Counted from the stretch's first letter, positions 22,968 through 31,125 are shown. The stretch: 31,259 bases of DNA from Prevotella sp. UBA2746 (GCA_002353555.1 DEJO01000041.1:1-31259), one strand, 5' to 3'. The notes: generated by a model not told the origin, from the letters alone. Program-made: numbers and translations.

Positions 22968-24914
22968 TTATTCGTTCTCAGCATCAATAGCCTTGATTTT
23001 GTCGCGGGTAAGCTGGAGGTCGTCTTTGAGTTTCTGTACCTTGCGGTTCATTTCGTCGATGAGGCTGTTGCCTTTCTTCGAAGAAGCATTGAGGAAGCCG
23101 ATGTTGTTCTCGTAGGTGTTGATTTCCTGCTTCAACTGTTCGTAGCGGCGCATGAGTTTGCTGCGCTCACTGTCGAGGGCGTTGGCACCGCGCTCAGCTA
23201 CGTTTTTCAGGTTGCTCTTGAAGTTGTCGAGTCGGCGGCGTGCCGTCTTGACGTTCAGTTCTTTGTAGAGTTTGTCGAGGATGGCGTGGTACTCCTTGAA
23301 TACCTTGTCTTTCTCCTTGAAGGGTACATGTCCCGTCTGGTTGAACTCCTCGGTCAGTGCCTGAACCTTCTCCTGTAGGTCGTCGCCAGCCTCCTCAGCA
23401 AGAGCCTTGAGTTGTTCGATGATGCTCTTCTTTTTCTCTAAGTTCTCACGTTCCTCGTTGCGTGTACCTGCTGTGGCAGCATTGCGTGCCTCGAAGAACT
23501 TGTTGCAAGCGGTGAGGAAGTCGTTCCACAACTGGTCACCCAACTTCTTGGGTACCATTCCGATGGTCTTCCACTCCTTCTGCAGGGCGATGAGCTTGTC
23601 GCTGGTAGAGCGCCATTCGGTAGAGTCAGCGAGTGCCTGTGCCCGCTCAACGAGTGCCTTTTTCTTCTCGGCATTCTCGGCGAAGCGTTCCTTCATCTCC
23701 TTGAAGTATTCACCTTTGCGGTTGAAGAAGTCGTCGCAGGCAGCGCGGAAGCGTTCAAAGATCTTCACGTTCATCTTCTGCGGAGCAAAACCGATGGTCT
23801 TCCACTCTTGCTGTATCTCAATGATTTCCTTGGTCAGCTTCTCCCATCCGGCACTGCCCTTCACCTCTTCCTTGGCGATGGCTTCCACCTTCTCGCAGAG
23901 AGCTGTCTTCTTGGCGAGGTTCTCCTCTTCGCGTGCACGCAGACCTTCGAAGTGCTGTTGGTGGCGCTTGTTGATGACGGTAGAGGCAGCCTTGAAGCGA
24001 GTCCAAATCTCTTCGCGCAACTCCTTGGCAACAGGTCCAATCTCGCGGTACTGCTGGTGCAGGTCTTGCAACTGGTGGAAGGCGCTGATGACATCTTCCT
24101 CGTCAGCCAGTTTCTCGGCAATCTCGCAGAGCTTGGTCTTGGCTTCGAGATTCTTCTTGAAGTCTTCGTCGCGGGCGATGCTGTTCAGGCGAAGCAAATC
24201 GTAGAACTGTTCTACGTACAACTGGTAGTTGCGCCACAGTTCGTTGGCTTTTTCTGCCGGCACAGCTTTAATTTCCTTCCATTGCTGTTGCAGTGCCTTG
24301 AATTCCGGGAATGCCTTGTTGGCTTCCTCTGGCGAGGTCACCATCGACTTGATTTTCTCTATGATGTCGAGTTTCTTCTTCAGGTTCTCTTGCTTCTCGG
24401 CTTCCAGCTCGAGGAAAGCCTTTTGGCGTTTCTCTTTAATGACGATCATCTCTGCCTTGAAGACCTCTTCGTCGGCATCGGGCAGCACCTGATAGGTGGC
24501 AGGGTCGCCCCCGGCTTCCAGGTAAGCTTTCTGTTGTGCGTCACGCTCGGCAAAGTGGAGTTTATAGAAGACGGTTTTCAGCAGTTCAACCTCGCTCTTG
24601 AGCGGAGTCTCGTCGCTGTGGGCGATTTCCTTCAATCGCTCCAAAACCTCCTGCTTGGTGTTGTAGACCTTGGCAGGCTTCTCTTCAGCTTCGGGGGCAG
24701 TGGCGGAGCCGCTGCATATGGGAGCTTCAGCCGGCGCATCCTCGGTTGTGTCAGCTGTAGCTTCTTCTGTTGCCTCAGCTGTTGTTTCCTCGGCTTTCAC
24801 CTCTTCAGTTACCTGCTCAGCCTTTTCTTCTACGTTTTCTACTGCCGGCGTTTCCACCGTCTGCTTCATTTCTTCTACGCCCTGTTCGAGGGTCTTCTCT
24901 TGAGAGTCCATCAT
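22968..24914 (-). CDS. DUF349-repeat coiled-coil protein
   Basis: I placed the start at the tandem ATGs 24914/24911 (648 residues, MMDSQEKTLEQGVEEM); ATGs at 24938 and 24974 are also open. The first ~110 residues are extremely acidic and low in complexity (many EE, TEE, AEA). Then five DUF349 units follow, recognisable by ALQQQWKEIKAVP, DLHQQYREIGPVA, EIQQEWKTIGFAP, ALQKEWKTIGMVP and the degenerate ALTEEFNQTGHVP, each followed by a long Lys/Glu helix with FxxxxxxFF. The C-terminal 70 residues form another coiled coil. It is probably cytoplasmic; no signal peptide or membrane helix is seen. DUF349 has no established function that I can cite with confidence. It has its own terminator and a probable promoter, so it is monocistronic. 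Confidence 0.9.
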   Translation of the reverse strand: MMDSQEKTLEQGVEEMKQTVETPAVENVEEKAEQVTEEVKAEETTAEATEEATADTTEDAPAEAPICSGSATAPEAEEKPAKVYNTKQEVLERLKEIAHSDETPLKSEVELLKTVFYKLHFAERDAQQKAYLEAGGDPATYQVLPDADEEVFKAEMIVIKEKRQKAFLELEAEKQENLKKKLDIIEKIKSMVTSPEEANKAFPEFKALQQQWKEIKAVPAEKANELWRNYQLYVEQFYDLLRLNSIARDEDFKKNLEAKTKLCEIAEKLADEEDVISAFHQLQDLHQQYREIGPVAKELREEIWTRFKAASTVINKRHQQHFEGLRAREEENLAKKTALCEKVEAIAKEEVKGSAGWEKLTKEIIEIQQEWKTIGFAPQKMNVKIFERFRAACDDFFNRKGEYFKEMKERFAENAEKKKALVERAQALADSTEWRSTSDKLIALQKEWKTIGMVPKKLGDQLWNDFLTACNKFFEARNAATAGTRNEERENLEKKKSIIEQLKALAEEAGDDLQEKVQALTEEFNQTGHVPFKEKDKVFKEYHAILDKLYKELNVKTARRRLDNFKSNLKNVAERGANALDSERSKLMRRYEQLKQEINTYENNIGFLNASSKKGNSLIDEMNRKVQKLKDDLQLTRDKIKAIDAENE

Positions 24915-24988
24915 TTTACTGATATTTAGGTTATTCATTAGACTGTTGACCACAGCCTGAGATAGGGTCAACAAAGTATTACAAGTTG

Positions 24989-24996
24989 CAAACTTA
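24989..24996 (-). promoter_or_regulatory. Probable -7 element for the DUF349 gene
   Basis: TAAGTTTG on the minus strand fits TAnnTTTG. The nearest upstream TTTG is at 30 bases, too far for the consensus. The start site near 24983 allows either ATG 24938 or 24914. Confidence 0.45.
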
Positions 24997-25071
24997 GTTA
25001 AAAAAATTGTAACTGCCTAATTTTTCCAAACTTTTTTTACGGTTTGGTGCTTATAGGAGGGTCTCTTTTCT

Positions 25072-25998
25072 TTATATCAGTCGCTTATGGCGCAATATCC
25101 ACCATGAACCTGCCGAGACGAAGAATGAGATGACGAGTGCCAAAATGAAACCAAAGCGGCTGGTCTCCATACCGTTGATGAGGTTCATGCCAAAGAGAGA
25201 GGCGATGAGGGTGGGGAACATCATGATGATGCTGACGGAGGTGAGGGTACGCATCACGGTATTCATGTTGTTGTTGATGACGCTCGTATAGGTGTCCATC
25301 GTCGATTCCAGGATGTTGGAATAGATGTTTGTCGTCTCACGTGCCTGTGACATCTCGATGTTGACGTCTTCGATAAGGTCGGCATCCAATTCGTCCACCT
25401 GAAGTTTGAACTTCAGTTTCTGCAGCAAGTTCTCGTTGCCACGGATAGACGTGATGAAGTAGGTGAGTGAGTCTTGCAGTCTTGACAGACCTATCAGGCT
25501 CTCGTTGTTCACCTCCTTGTCTAAGTTGCGTTTCGCCTTCTCTATCAGCGTACTGATTTGCTTGAGTCGCTTCAGGTACCATACAGCAGAGGAGAGGAAG
25601 AGTCGGAAAATCATATCCACGTAGTCGACGAATCCCTCGCCACGCTTCTGCTGGTAGCTCACGAAGTCGAGCATCATGTTCGTCTCGTAGTAGCAGACGG
25701 TGATGGTGACATCGCGCTTGTGGATGATACCCAGCGGCACGGTAGTATAGGGTGTGCGTGACCGGATTTCCTTGACATAGGGGATACGCAGGATGATGAG
25801 CATCCAGCCGTCGTCGTATTCGTAGCGGGCACGCTCATCGGTATCGCTGATGTCGCTCATGAAATAGTCGGGAATGTTGAAAGTCTCCTCCAGATACTGC
25901 CTGTCCTCATCGGTGGGGCAGGTGACCTGTATCCAGCAATTCGGCTCCCACTCCTGGAGTGTCTTCAAGCCGTTGGTTGTGTTCCAGTATGTCTTCAT
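25072..25998 (-). CDS. corA: CorA-family divalent cation transporter
   Basis: The product is an inner-membrane Mg2+/Co2+ channel of the CorA (2-TM-GxN) family. It has 308 residues from the ATG at 25998 (MKTYWNTTNGLKTLQEW); the frame opens at 26040, but that extension is a lysine-rich stretch within the leader. The N-terminal cytoplasmic domain (about 1-245) includes long helices with SLIGLSRLQDSLTYFITSIR. Two C-terminal transmembrane helices follow (about 246-270 and 280-300), joined by the defining GMN motif in SLFGMNLINGME. The C-terminus is basic (RHKRLI). Its transcript has a leader of roughly 150 bases with a stable hairpin. Ion specificity cannot be read from the sequence. Confidence 0.93.
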   Translation of the reverse strand: MKTYWNTTNGLKTLQEWEPNCWIQVTCPTDEDRQYLEETFNIPDYFMSDISDTDERARYEYDDGWMLIILRIPYVKEIRSRTPYTTVPLGIIHKRDVTITVCYYETNMMLDFVSYQQKRGEGFVDYVDMIFRLFLSSAVWYLKRLKQISTLIEKAKRNLDKEVNNESLIGLSRLQDSLTYFITSIRGNENLLQKLKFKLQVDELDADLIEDVNIEMSQARETTNIYSNILESTMDTYTSVINNNMNTVMRTLTSVSIIMMFPTLIASLFGMNLINGMETSRFGFILALVISFFVSAGSWWILRHKRLI

Positions 25999-26050
25999 TG
26001 GTGCTAATCCTTTTTTAATTGACAATTTCTTAATTGGCAATTGATCATTT

Positions 26051-26076
26051 CGGCAAAGGGATTAGCAGCTTTGCCG
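26051..26076 (-). promoter_or_regulatory. Leader hairpin upstream of corA
   Basis: CGGCAAAG (26051-26058) pairs with CTTTGCCG (26069-26076), an 8-bp stem with a 10-base loop, about 50 bases before the corA start codon. Between it and the ATG lie the near-palindromic AATTGCCAATT and AATTGTCAATT. There is no T tract after the stem. A regulatory role is possible given that Mg2+ transporter leaders are often regulated, but I do not recognise a known riboswitch. Confidence 0.35.
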
Positions 26077-26156
26077 TGCCATATCCCCCGCCTTACTGTT
26101 TGTAATTTTCCGCCGGGTAATCGTCCATAATGTTATAATTCTTTGGTTTTGCGCTG

Positions 26157-26187
26157 CAAAGGTAGTGTAATTCAAAGACAATGCAAA
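26157..26187 (-). promoter_or_regulatory. Promoter of corA
   Basis: The minus strand carries TTTG (26187-26184), 19 bases, then TACCTTTG (26164-26157), an exact consensus match. The start site near 26150 gives a leader of about 150 bases. The -33 box lies inside the hairpin assigned to the nhaD transcript end. Confidence 0.8.
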
Positions 26188-26219
26188 ACAAAAAAGCGCA
26201 TTTTTTTGTTTTGCATTGT
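26178..26219 (-). terminator. Hairpin after nhaD, likely terminator
   Basis: A perfect 18-bp stem (26178-26195 with 26202-26219) closes a 6-base loop, 15 bases after the nhaD stop. The arms contain AAAAAA and TTTTTT next to the loop rather than a free U tail after the stem, which is atypical; it may terminate in both directions or act at RNA level. Confidence 0.6.
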
Positions 26220-26233
26220 TGAGTGTGAGATTT

Positions 26234-27577
26234 TTAGAATATGAACGTGCGCAACAGCCAGTAGCAGGCGATGCCGGCAAGATAGCCGATAAAGGCTACA
26301 GGCGTGATGTGGCGCATGTACCATCCGAAGGTAATCTTCTCCAAGCCCATGACGACGACGCCAGCAGCACTACCGATGATGAGCAGTGAGCCGCCGACAC
26401 CGGCACAGTAGGCAAGCAGTTGCCAGAAGATGCCGTCTACAGCCATGTCGCCGGTAGGAGCTAACGGGTACATACCCATACAGCCTGCCACGAGTGGCAC
26501 GTTGTCGACGATGCTTGACAAGATACCTATGGCACCCGTCACCAGATAGTGGTTACCACCGCTGGCGGTGTTGAGCCATGATCCGAGAGCCGTCAGCACG
26601 CCCACCTCTTCCAGACAGCTCACAGCCATGAGTATGCCCAGAAAGAACAGGATGGTGGAGATGTCGATGCGTGAGAGCAGGTTGCTGACACGTTTCTGCA
26701 TGCTGTCGCCCTGTTCCGGGTGTTTCAGGTGCGCACAGAAAATTTCCGTCACCGTCCAGAGGATGCCCAACACGAGCAGGATGCCGAGATAAGGTGGCAG
26801 CTGGGTGAGGCTCTTGAATACCGGAACGAACATCAGACCGCCCACGCCGAGGAAGAAGATGGTCTTGCGTTGCCATGAAGTAAACTCGTCGGTAGTGGTC
26901 ACAGCTACACTGTCCGTCTCTGCGGCAAGTTCACCTTTCAGGGTGAACTGCAACAGGAAGGCAGGCACCACCATTGAGATGAGCGATGGCAGCAGCAGCT
27001 CCTTGATGACTCCGGCGGCAGTGATGAGGTTGGTGTTCCACAGCATGATGGTGGTCACATCGCCGATGGGCGAGAAAGCACCACCAGAGTTGGCAGCGAT
27101 GATGACCAGCGAGGCGTAGACGATGCGGTCGGCTTTCTCCCTGACCAGCTTGCGCAAGATCATCACCATGACGATGCTGGTGGTCATATTGTCGAGGATG
27201 GCAGAGAGGAAGAAGCTCATGAAGGCGATGCGCCAGAGCAGCGACCGCTTGCTGGTGGTCTTCAGTGTGTCGCGCACGAAGTTGAAGCCGCCGTACTGGT
27301 CTACAATCTCCACAATCGTCATGGCACCCATGAGGAAGAACAGGGTGGTAGACGTTGAACCTAAGTGCATGCCGATGACATCGTTCACCTTCTCGTAGAG
27401 GGCATCACCACTGTAGCCCGTCAGGTAGGCACCCGGGTCAAACATGAACAGCGTCCAGCATACAACAAGCATCAGCAAGGCAATGGCTGCCTTGTTCACT
27501 CTGGTTACGCTCTCCAAGGCAATGCAGGCGTAACCGATGACAAACACGATAACAATCGCAAGTGTTAGAGTACTCAT
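26234..27577 (-). CDS. nhaD: Na+/H+ antiporter of the NhaD type (ArsB/NhaD superfamily)
   Basis: The inner-membrane protein has 447 residues and about 12 hydrophobic helices, starting directly with a helix (MSTLTLAIVIVFVIGYACIALE). Conserved features are FFLMGAMTIVEIVDQYGGF, FFLSAILDNMTTSIVMVMIL (the discontinuous-helix DNMTT region), IAANSGGAFSPIGDVTTIMLW and the mirrored second half SSIVDNVPLVAGCMGM, with SAAGVVVMG near the end. The pair of Asp-Asn motifs (LDN, VDN) and the PIGDVTT region fit NhaD rather than ArsB. It begins 15 bases after a small gene of unknown function and is presumably translated from the same mRNA. Confidence 0.92.
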   Translation of the reverse strand: MSTLTLAIVIVFVIGYACIALESVTRVNKAAIALLMLVVCWTLFMFDPGAYLTGYSGDALYEKVNDVIGMHLGSTSTTLFFLMGAMTIVEIVDQYGGFNFVRDTLKTTSKRSLLWRIAFMSFFLSAILDNMTTSIVMVMILRKLVREKADRIVYASLVIIAANSGGAFSPIGDVTTIMLWNTNLITAAGVIKELLLPSLISMVVPAFLLQFTLKGELAAETDSVAVTTTDEFTSWQRKTIFFLGVGGLMFVPVFKSLTQLPPYLGILLVLGILWTVTEIFCAHLKHPEQGDSMQKRVSNLLSRIDISTILFFLGILMAVSCLEEVGVLTALGSWLNTASGGNHYLVTGAIGILSSIVDNVPLVAGCMGMYPLAPTGDMAVDGIFWQLLAYCAGVGGSLLIIGSAAGVVVMGLEKITFGWYMRHITPVAFIGYLAGIACYWLLRTFIF

Positions 27578-27592
27578 GATATTTTCTTTTTA

Positions 27593-27991
27593 TTAAGATA
27601 GGTAACTACTGATGATTTCTGCATCACGGCCTTCGTAGGTCTTCACCTCCGTGAGCGGACGATAGTCGAAGTCGGAATAGCCGAGCAGCTGCAGGGCTGC
27701 AAACTGGTGGTCTTCAGAGATGCATCCCTCCAGACGTGCCGGTCCCATAGCAGCCTTCTCAGGTGCAGCGTGGCTCTTGACAAACGCCTCCAACTTGTCG
27801 GAAGGACACGCCAGCAGTTGCTTCAGCAACTCGCCCTTGTCCGTAGCATATTCGTCCTGGAAGGCTTGCAGGCGGCTGTTGGTGGGTGTATAGACAGCAT
27901 GCTGGACGAGTCCGAAGCATGACTTGGTGAACTGGATACGTGAATCGTTGGAGAGGACTTTAGCCATCTCCAGTTTCTTTATACTAGCCAT
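27593..27991 (-). CDS. Small protein of unknown function preceding nhaD
   Basis: The protein has 132 residues from the ATG at 27991 (MASIKKLEMAKVLSNDSR). The frame opens at 28051, within the -7 promoter box, so the longer form is unlikely. No signal peptide or membrane helix; composition suggests a soluble helical protein (LQAFQDEYATDKGELLKQLL, SDKLEAFVKSH) ending YEGRDAEIISSYLS. I do not recognise the family. It lies immediately upstream of nhaD and is probably co-expressed, so a regulatory or accessory role for the antiporter is conceivable but unsupported. Confidence 0.75.
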   Translation of the reverse strand: MASIKKLEMAKVLSNDSRIQFTKSCFGLVQHAVYTPTNSRLQAFQDEYATDKGELLKQLLACPSDKLEAFVKSHAAPEKAAMGPARLEGCISEDHQFAALQLLGYSDFDYRPLTEVKTYEGRDAEIISSYLS

Positions 27992-28050
27992 ATTTTTTCT
28001 ATTCTTTTGTTTTGTTGATTTGTTAATGGATATGATAGGAGTGTATGCCA

Positions 28051-28058
28051 CAAACCTA
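28051..28058 (-). promoter_or_regulatory. Probable -7 element for the small gene and nhaD
   Basis: The minus strand reads TAGGTTTG, fitting TAnnTTTG. A TTTG lies 14 bases upstream (28076-28073), too close for the consensus, so the match is partial. The start site near 28045 leaves a leader of about 54 bases to the ATG at 27991. Confidence 0.4.
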
Positions 28059-28147
28059 CGGTCTCAGACAGGCAAAGACCCTACGGCGATGGCATGACGA
28101 CGATGGTAAGCCCTCACATGTGGGGCTGTTGAAAGAATAGAAAAGCG

Positions 28148-28555
28148 TCAACGGATGATGTGTCTCAATGCAAGGAAAAGGTCTTTGCACGAGACAAACG
28201 GCACGAATGCTGCCTGCACGCAGGCTGGAACTTGACCGTTGGTGTGGTTTTGATGGTGGCTGAAAAGGTAGGAGAAAGGCAACTTGCCGTTGCCGCGTTG
28301 TTGTTTGCAGCCGTAGGCTGGTATGAGTCTTTGCGGACGTGAACTGCTGAAGCGGTAGTTATTCTGACCGTTGGAGAGCATCGCCACTGGCGACGGCTGC
28401 TCCGCGATGCTTTCATGGCGCAGTCGGTCGTTCCTGCTTCGCTGGCATGCTGACGGCTGTCCGCTGCCGTCTTGCTGCGGGTACATGAAGACCCCGTCCT
28501 GACAAGCCAATGCCAGGACGAGGCTAAAGAATATGAATCTTACTATTCGTCTCAT
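28148..28555 (-). CDS. Small secreted protein of unknown function
   Basis: The product has 135 residues. The N-terminus MRRIVRFIFFSLVLALACQD is a signal peptide, possibly with a lipobox-like LALAC. The rest is rich in Arg, Gln, Ser and His and has no recognisable domain. Near the middle RPQRLIPAYGCK and at the end LFLALRHIIR resemble, from memory, a group of short Bacteroidales secreted proteins that carry a R-L-[IL]-P-x-x-G segment and end in ALRxI[IL]-x. That recollection needs checking. It follows the second pepD by 64 bases that contain a perfect hairpin. No promoter was found, so it may be the last gene of the UPF0104-pepD transcript. Confidence 0.55.
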   Translation of the reverse strand: MRRIVRFIFFSLVLALACQDGVFMYPQQDGSGQPSACQRSRNDRLRHESIAEQPSPVAMLSNGQNNYRFSSSRPQRLIPAYGCKQQRGNGKLPFSYLFSHHQNHTNGQVPACVQAAFVPFVSCKDLFLALRHIIR

Positions 28556-28578
28556 GTTTCCACTTTCATGCCTTAGCC

Positions 28579-28613
28579 CTAATGCCCTCTACTCCTTACA
28601 GGGAGGGCATTAG
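28579..28613. other. Perfect hairpin between pepD and the small secreted gene
   Basis: CTAATGCCCTC (28579-28589) pairs with GAGGGCATTAG (28603-28613), 11 bp with a 13-base loop. The T tract (TTCTTTTT, 28614-28621) follows on the plus strand, although both neighbouring genes run on the minus strand. On the minus strand it lies just after the pepD stop without a U tail. It may stop antisense transcription or lower expression of the downstream gene. Confidence 0.5.
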
Positions 28614-28619
28614 TTCTTT

Positions 28620-30077
28620 TTACTTGGCAGGAATCTCTTCCAATGCCTGACGGAGCAGTTTCCAGAAAGGTTCTATGGTGGCGATGAGGCACCGCTCGGT
28701 GGTTGTGTGCGGACTCCTTATCGTCGGTCCCATCGATACCACGTCGAGGTGAGGGTACTTGCCGAGGATGATCGAGCACTCCAAGCCCGCATGGTCCACC
28801 TCTACAGACCCCTCCGTATGGTTCTGCTCCTTGTAGACGCGCAGCAGGTGGTGCAGCAGCGGACTGTCGGGGTTGGGATCCCATCCGCCGTAGCTGCCGT
28901 TGGTCTCCACTTTCATGCCCGCCATGTTGAAGCAGCTTTCCAGCATCTGCACGATGTAGTCTTTCATGTCTTCACGACTGGAACGCGGCAGCACCTTGAA
29001 AGTAGCTTTTCCGGCTTCGATGTCGATGATGGCGAGGTTGCTGGAGGTCTCCACCACGTCAGGATAGGCAGGAATCATGCGTACCACACCGTCGTGGCAG
29101 GCATAGATGGCGCTGACGAGGTTGTCCTGTATCTCTTCCGGCACCTCCGTGGCAGGTGTCTCCACGTTCTCGGCATAGAACTCAATGCCCGTCTCAATGC
29201 CTTTGTACTCATCGGTGAAGTCCTCTTTCCAGTCGTTGACGAGTTCTTTCAGGGCTTCTACATTCTCTTTGGGCAGCGTCAGCACCACCTCAGCCTTGAA
29301 GGGGATGGCGTTGCGCATGTTGCCTCCGTGCCATGCTGCCAGCCGTGCCTCGCAGTCTTCGATGGCTTCGCGCACGAAGCGCACCATCAGCTTGTTGGCG
29401 TTGGCGCGTCCTTCGTGAATCTCCAGTCCGGAGTGTCCGCCGCGCAGACCTTTCAGGGTCACCTTGATGGCAACATCCTCTGCATCAGTCTCCACCTCTT
29501 TGTAGTCGAGGGTAGCAGTGACGTTGATGCCTCCGGCAGAGCCAATGACGAACTTGCCCCACGTCTCGGAGTCGAGGTTCAGAAGGTAGTCGCCGTTCAG
29601 CTCACCTTCAGGCAGGGCGTTGGCACCAAACATGCCCGTCTCTTCGTCGGCGGTGATGAGTGCTTCTACGGGACCGTGCTGCATGTCCTTAGCTTCCATG
29701 ACAGCCATGATAGCAGCCACGCCCATTCCGTTGTCGGCGCCGAGGGTGGTGCCTTTCGCCTTCACCCATTCGCCGTCAATCCATGTCTCGATGGGGTCAG
29801 TCTCGAAGTGATGTGTACTCTCCGGTGTCTTCTGCGGCACCATGTCCATGTGTGCCTGCAGGATGACGCCCTTGCGGTCCTCCATTCCTGGTGTTGCAGC
29901 CTTGCGCATCACGATGTTGCCGGCAGGGTCTTTGAAGGCTTCCACGCCCACTTCCTTGGCGAAGTCGAGCAGGAACTGCTGGATTTTCTCTAAGTGCCCG
30001 CTTGGTCTCGGCACTTGTGTCAATGCATGGAAGTTCTTCCAGATGCACGTTGGTTGTAGGTTCTTAATTTCGTTCAT
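28620..30077 (-). CDS. pepD: Aminoacyl-histidine dipeptidase PepD (second copy)
   Basis: This is an M20C zinc dipeptidase of 485 residues, the standard length, with the typical start MNEIKNLQPTCIWKNFHAL. Metal and catalytic motifs: VILQAHMDMVPQ (His, Asp), KGTTLGADNGMGVA (Asp), ITADEETGMFGA (Glu pair), LLNLDSETWG, and the lid-domain GLRGGHSGLEIHEGRANA. PTIRSPHTTTERC holds the C-terminal ligand His. It keeps the family consensus more closely than the copy at 20960-22399, so it is probably the ancestral housekeeping form. It lies 58 bases after the UPF0104 gene, on the same strand, without a visible promoter of its own. Confidence 0.95.
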   Translation of the reverse strand: MNEIKNLQPTCIWKNFHALTQVPRPSGHLEKIQQFLLDFAKEVGVEAFKDPAGNIVMRKAATPGMEDRKGVILQAHMDMVPQKTPESTHHFETDPIETWIDGEWVKAKGTTLGADNGMGVAAIMAVMEAKDMQHGPVEALITADEETGMFGANALPEGELNGDYLLNLDSETWGKFVIGSAGGINVTATLDYKEVETDAEDVAIKVTLKGLRGGHSGLEIHEGRANANKLMVRFVREAIEDCEARLAAWHGGNMRNAIPFKAEVVLTLPKENVEALKELVNDWKEDFTDEYKGIETGIEFYAENVETPATEVPEEIQDNLVSAIYACHDGVVRMIPAYPDVVETSSNLAIIDIEAGKATFKVLPRSSREDMKDYIVQMLESCFNMAGMKVETNGSYGGWDPNPDSPLLHHLLRVYKEQNHTEGSVEVDHAGLECSIILGKYPHLDVVSMGPTIRSPHTTTERCLIATIEPFWKLLRQALEEIPAK

Positions 30078-30135
30078 GGTTTTTGTTTTTTCCGATTATT
30101 ATCTTTTTTATTATTCGTTCCCTGATTTTAGACCT

Positions 30136-31125
30136 TCAACCTTTGACCCTCGTCCCCGTCAATGCAATCCAGGCATAGACTCCTAAGAGTACGACAAGGA
30201 GGGTCTGGACGGTGTGGACGATGAGGACGAAGTAGAGCGCTTGCGGCTCTGCCACTCCGTAGAGGATGAGCATCGTCTTTACGGCGAAGTGCCAGGGACC
30301 TGCTCCGTTAGGAGTAGGGACGATGACGGCGATGCTGCCTACCACGAAGGTGACCAGCGCACAGGTCAGCCCCAGGTGAGCCGTGAAGTCGAAGCAGAAG
30401 AAAGTGAGGTAGTAGTGCAGGAAATAGCTCACCCATATGGCTACGGAATAGAAACAGAAGAGAGGAATACTCTTCACCTTCCTGACCGACATGATGCCTT
30501 GCCAGATGCTGTGTACAGCCTCTTTTACCTTATTATATATAGTGAGCCGGCGCAGCACGAAGTAGAGCAGGACCAGCACGGCAATGCCGCAGATGGCGGT
30601 CACCATCCATCCTGCTGTCGTGAACTTGCCGATGATGTCGTTGAAGCGGGTGCCTGTCGTGGAAAAGAACGTACCGAAGACATGCACTTGCATGATGAAA
30701 GCCAGTGCCGTGATGCCCAGCATCAGCAGCGTGTCGACAGCCCGTTCTGTCACGACGGTACCGATAGCCTTGGGGAACGACACGTCGTCGTAGCGTTTGA
30801 GTACGCCGCACCGTGCAAATTCTCCCACACGGGGGATGACGAGGCTGACGGCATACGACATGAAGATGCTGTTGATGCAGACCGACGTGCGCGGATGTTC
30901 GTCGACAGGCTCCAGTGCCTGCTTCCACCGCCAGCCGCGAAACATCTGTGCCAGGATACCGAACGGAAACGACAACAGCATCCATGTCCAGTCCATTTCG
31001 TACAGCAGCACATGGCGGATGCTCCCGAAGTCGAAGTTGCGGTACATCCAATACAGGATGGCACCGCCCAAGAGCAGGGGCAGTATCACCTTGAAGGCTT
31101 GCCGGATGATGTTGTGTGTTCCCAT
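30136..31125 (-). CDS. Lysylphosphatidylglycerol synthase-like (UPF0104/AglD2) membrane protein
   Basis: The protein has 329 residues from the ATG at 31125 (MGTHNIIRQAFKVILPLLLG). The frame stays open to 31230, but a full promoter lies at 31165-31134, so that extension is not translated from it. It has seven to eight hydrophobic helices; family marks include RGWRWKQALE after the second helix, FMSYAVSLVIPRVGEFARC, KAIGTVVTERAVDTLLML, and IAVIVPTPNGAGPWHFAV near the C-terminus. The LPG synthase/flippase-like transmembrane module occurs here without the aminoacyl-transferase domain, so it probably does not make lysyl-lipid; lipid transport is a family-level guess. The mRNA would have only a few bases before the start codon. 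Confidence 0.88.
   Translation of the reverse strand: MGTHNIIRQAFKVILPLLLGGAILYWMYRNFDFGSIRHVLLYEMDWTWMLLSFPFGILAQMFRGWRWKQALEPVDEHPRTSVCINSIFMSYAVSLVIPRVGEFARCGVLKRYDDVSFPKAIGTVVTERAVDTLLMLGITALAFIMQVHVFGTFFSTTGTRFNDIIGKFTTAGWMVTAICGIAVLVLLYFVLRRLTIYNKVKEAVHSIWQGIMSVRKVKSIPLFCFYSVAIWVSYFLHYYLTFFCFDFTAHLGLTCALVTFVVGSIAVIVPTPNGAGPWHFAVKTMLILYGVAEPQALYFVLIVHTVQTLLVVLLGVYAWIALTGTRVKG

Noticed and set aside
23808..24929. A 373-codon plus-strand frame across the DUF349 gene
   Set aside because: It is mostly Leu, Phe and Val from reading Lys/Glu codons backwards, so it looks membrane-like by artefact.
26062..26280. A 72-codon minus-strand frame overlapping the nhaD end and the corA leader
   Set aside because: It crosses the nhaD hairpin and the corA promoter and has no family features.
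28707..29993. A 428-codon open frame on the plus strand across pepD
   Set aside because: It is antisense to a clear M20C peptidase, its translation has no recognisable motif and is rich in His, Val and Arg, as expected from a complementary strand of GC-biased third positions.
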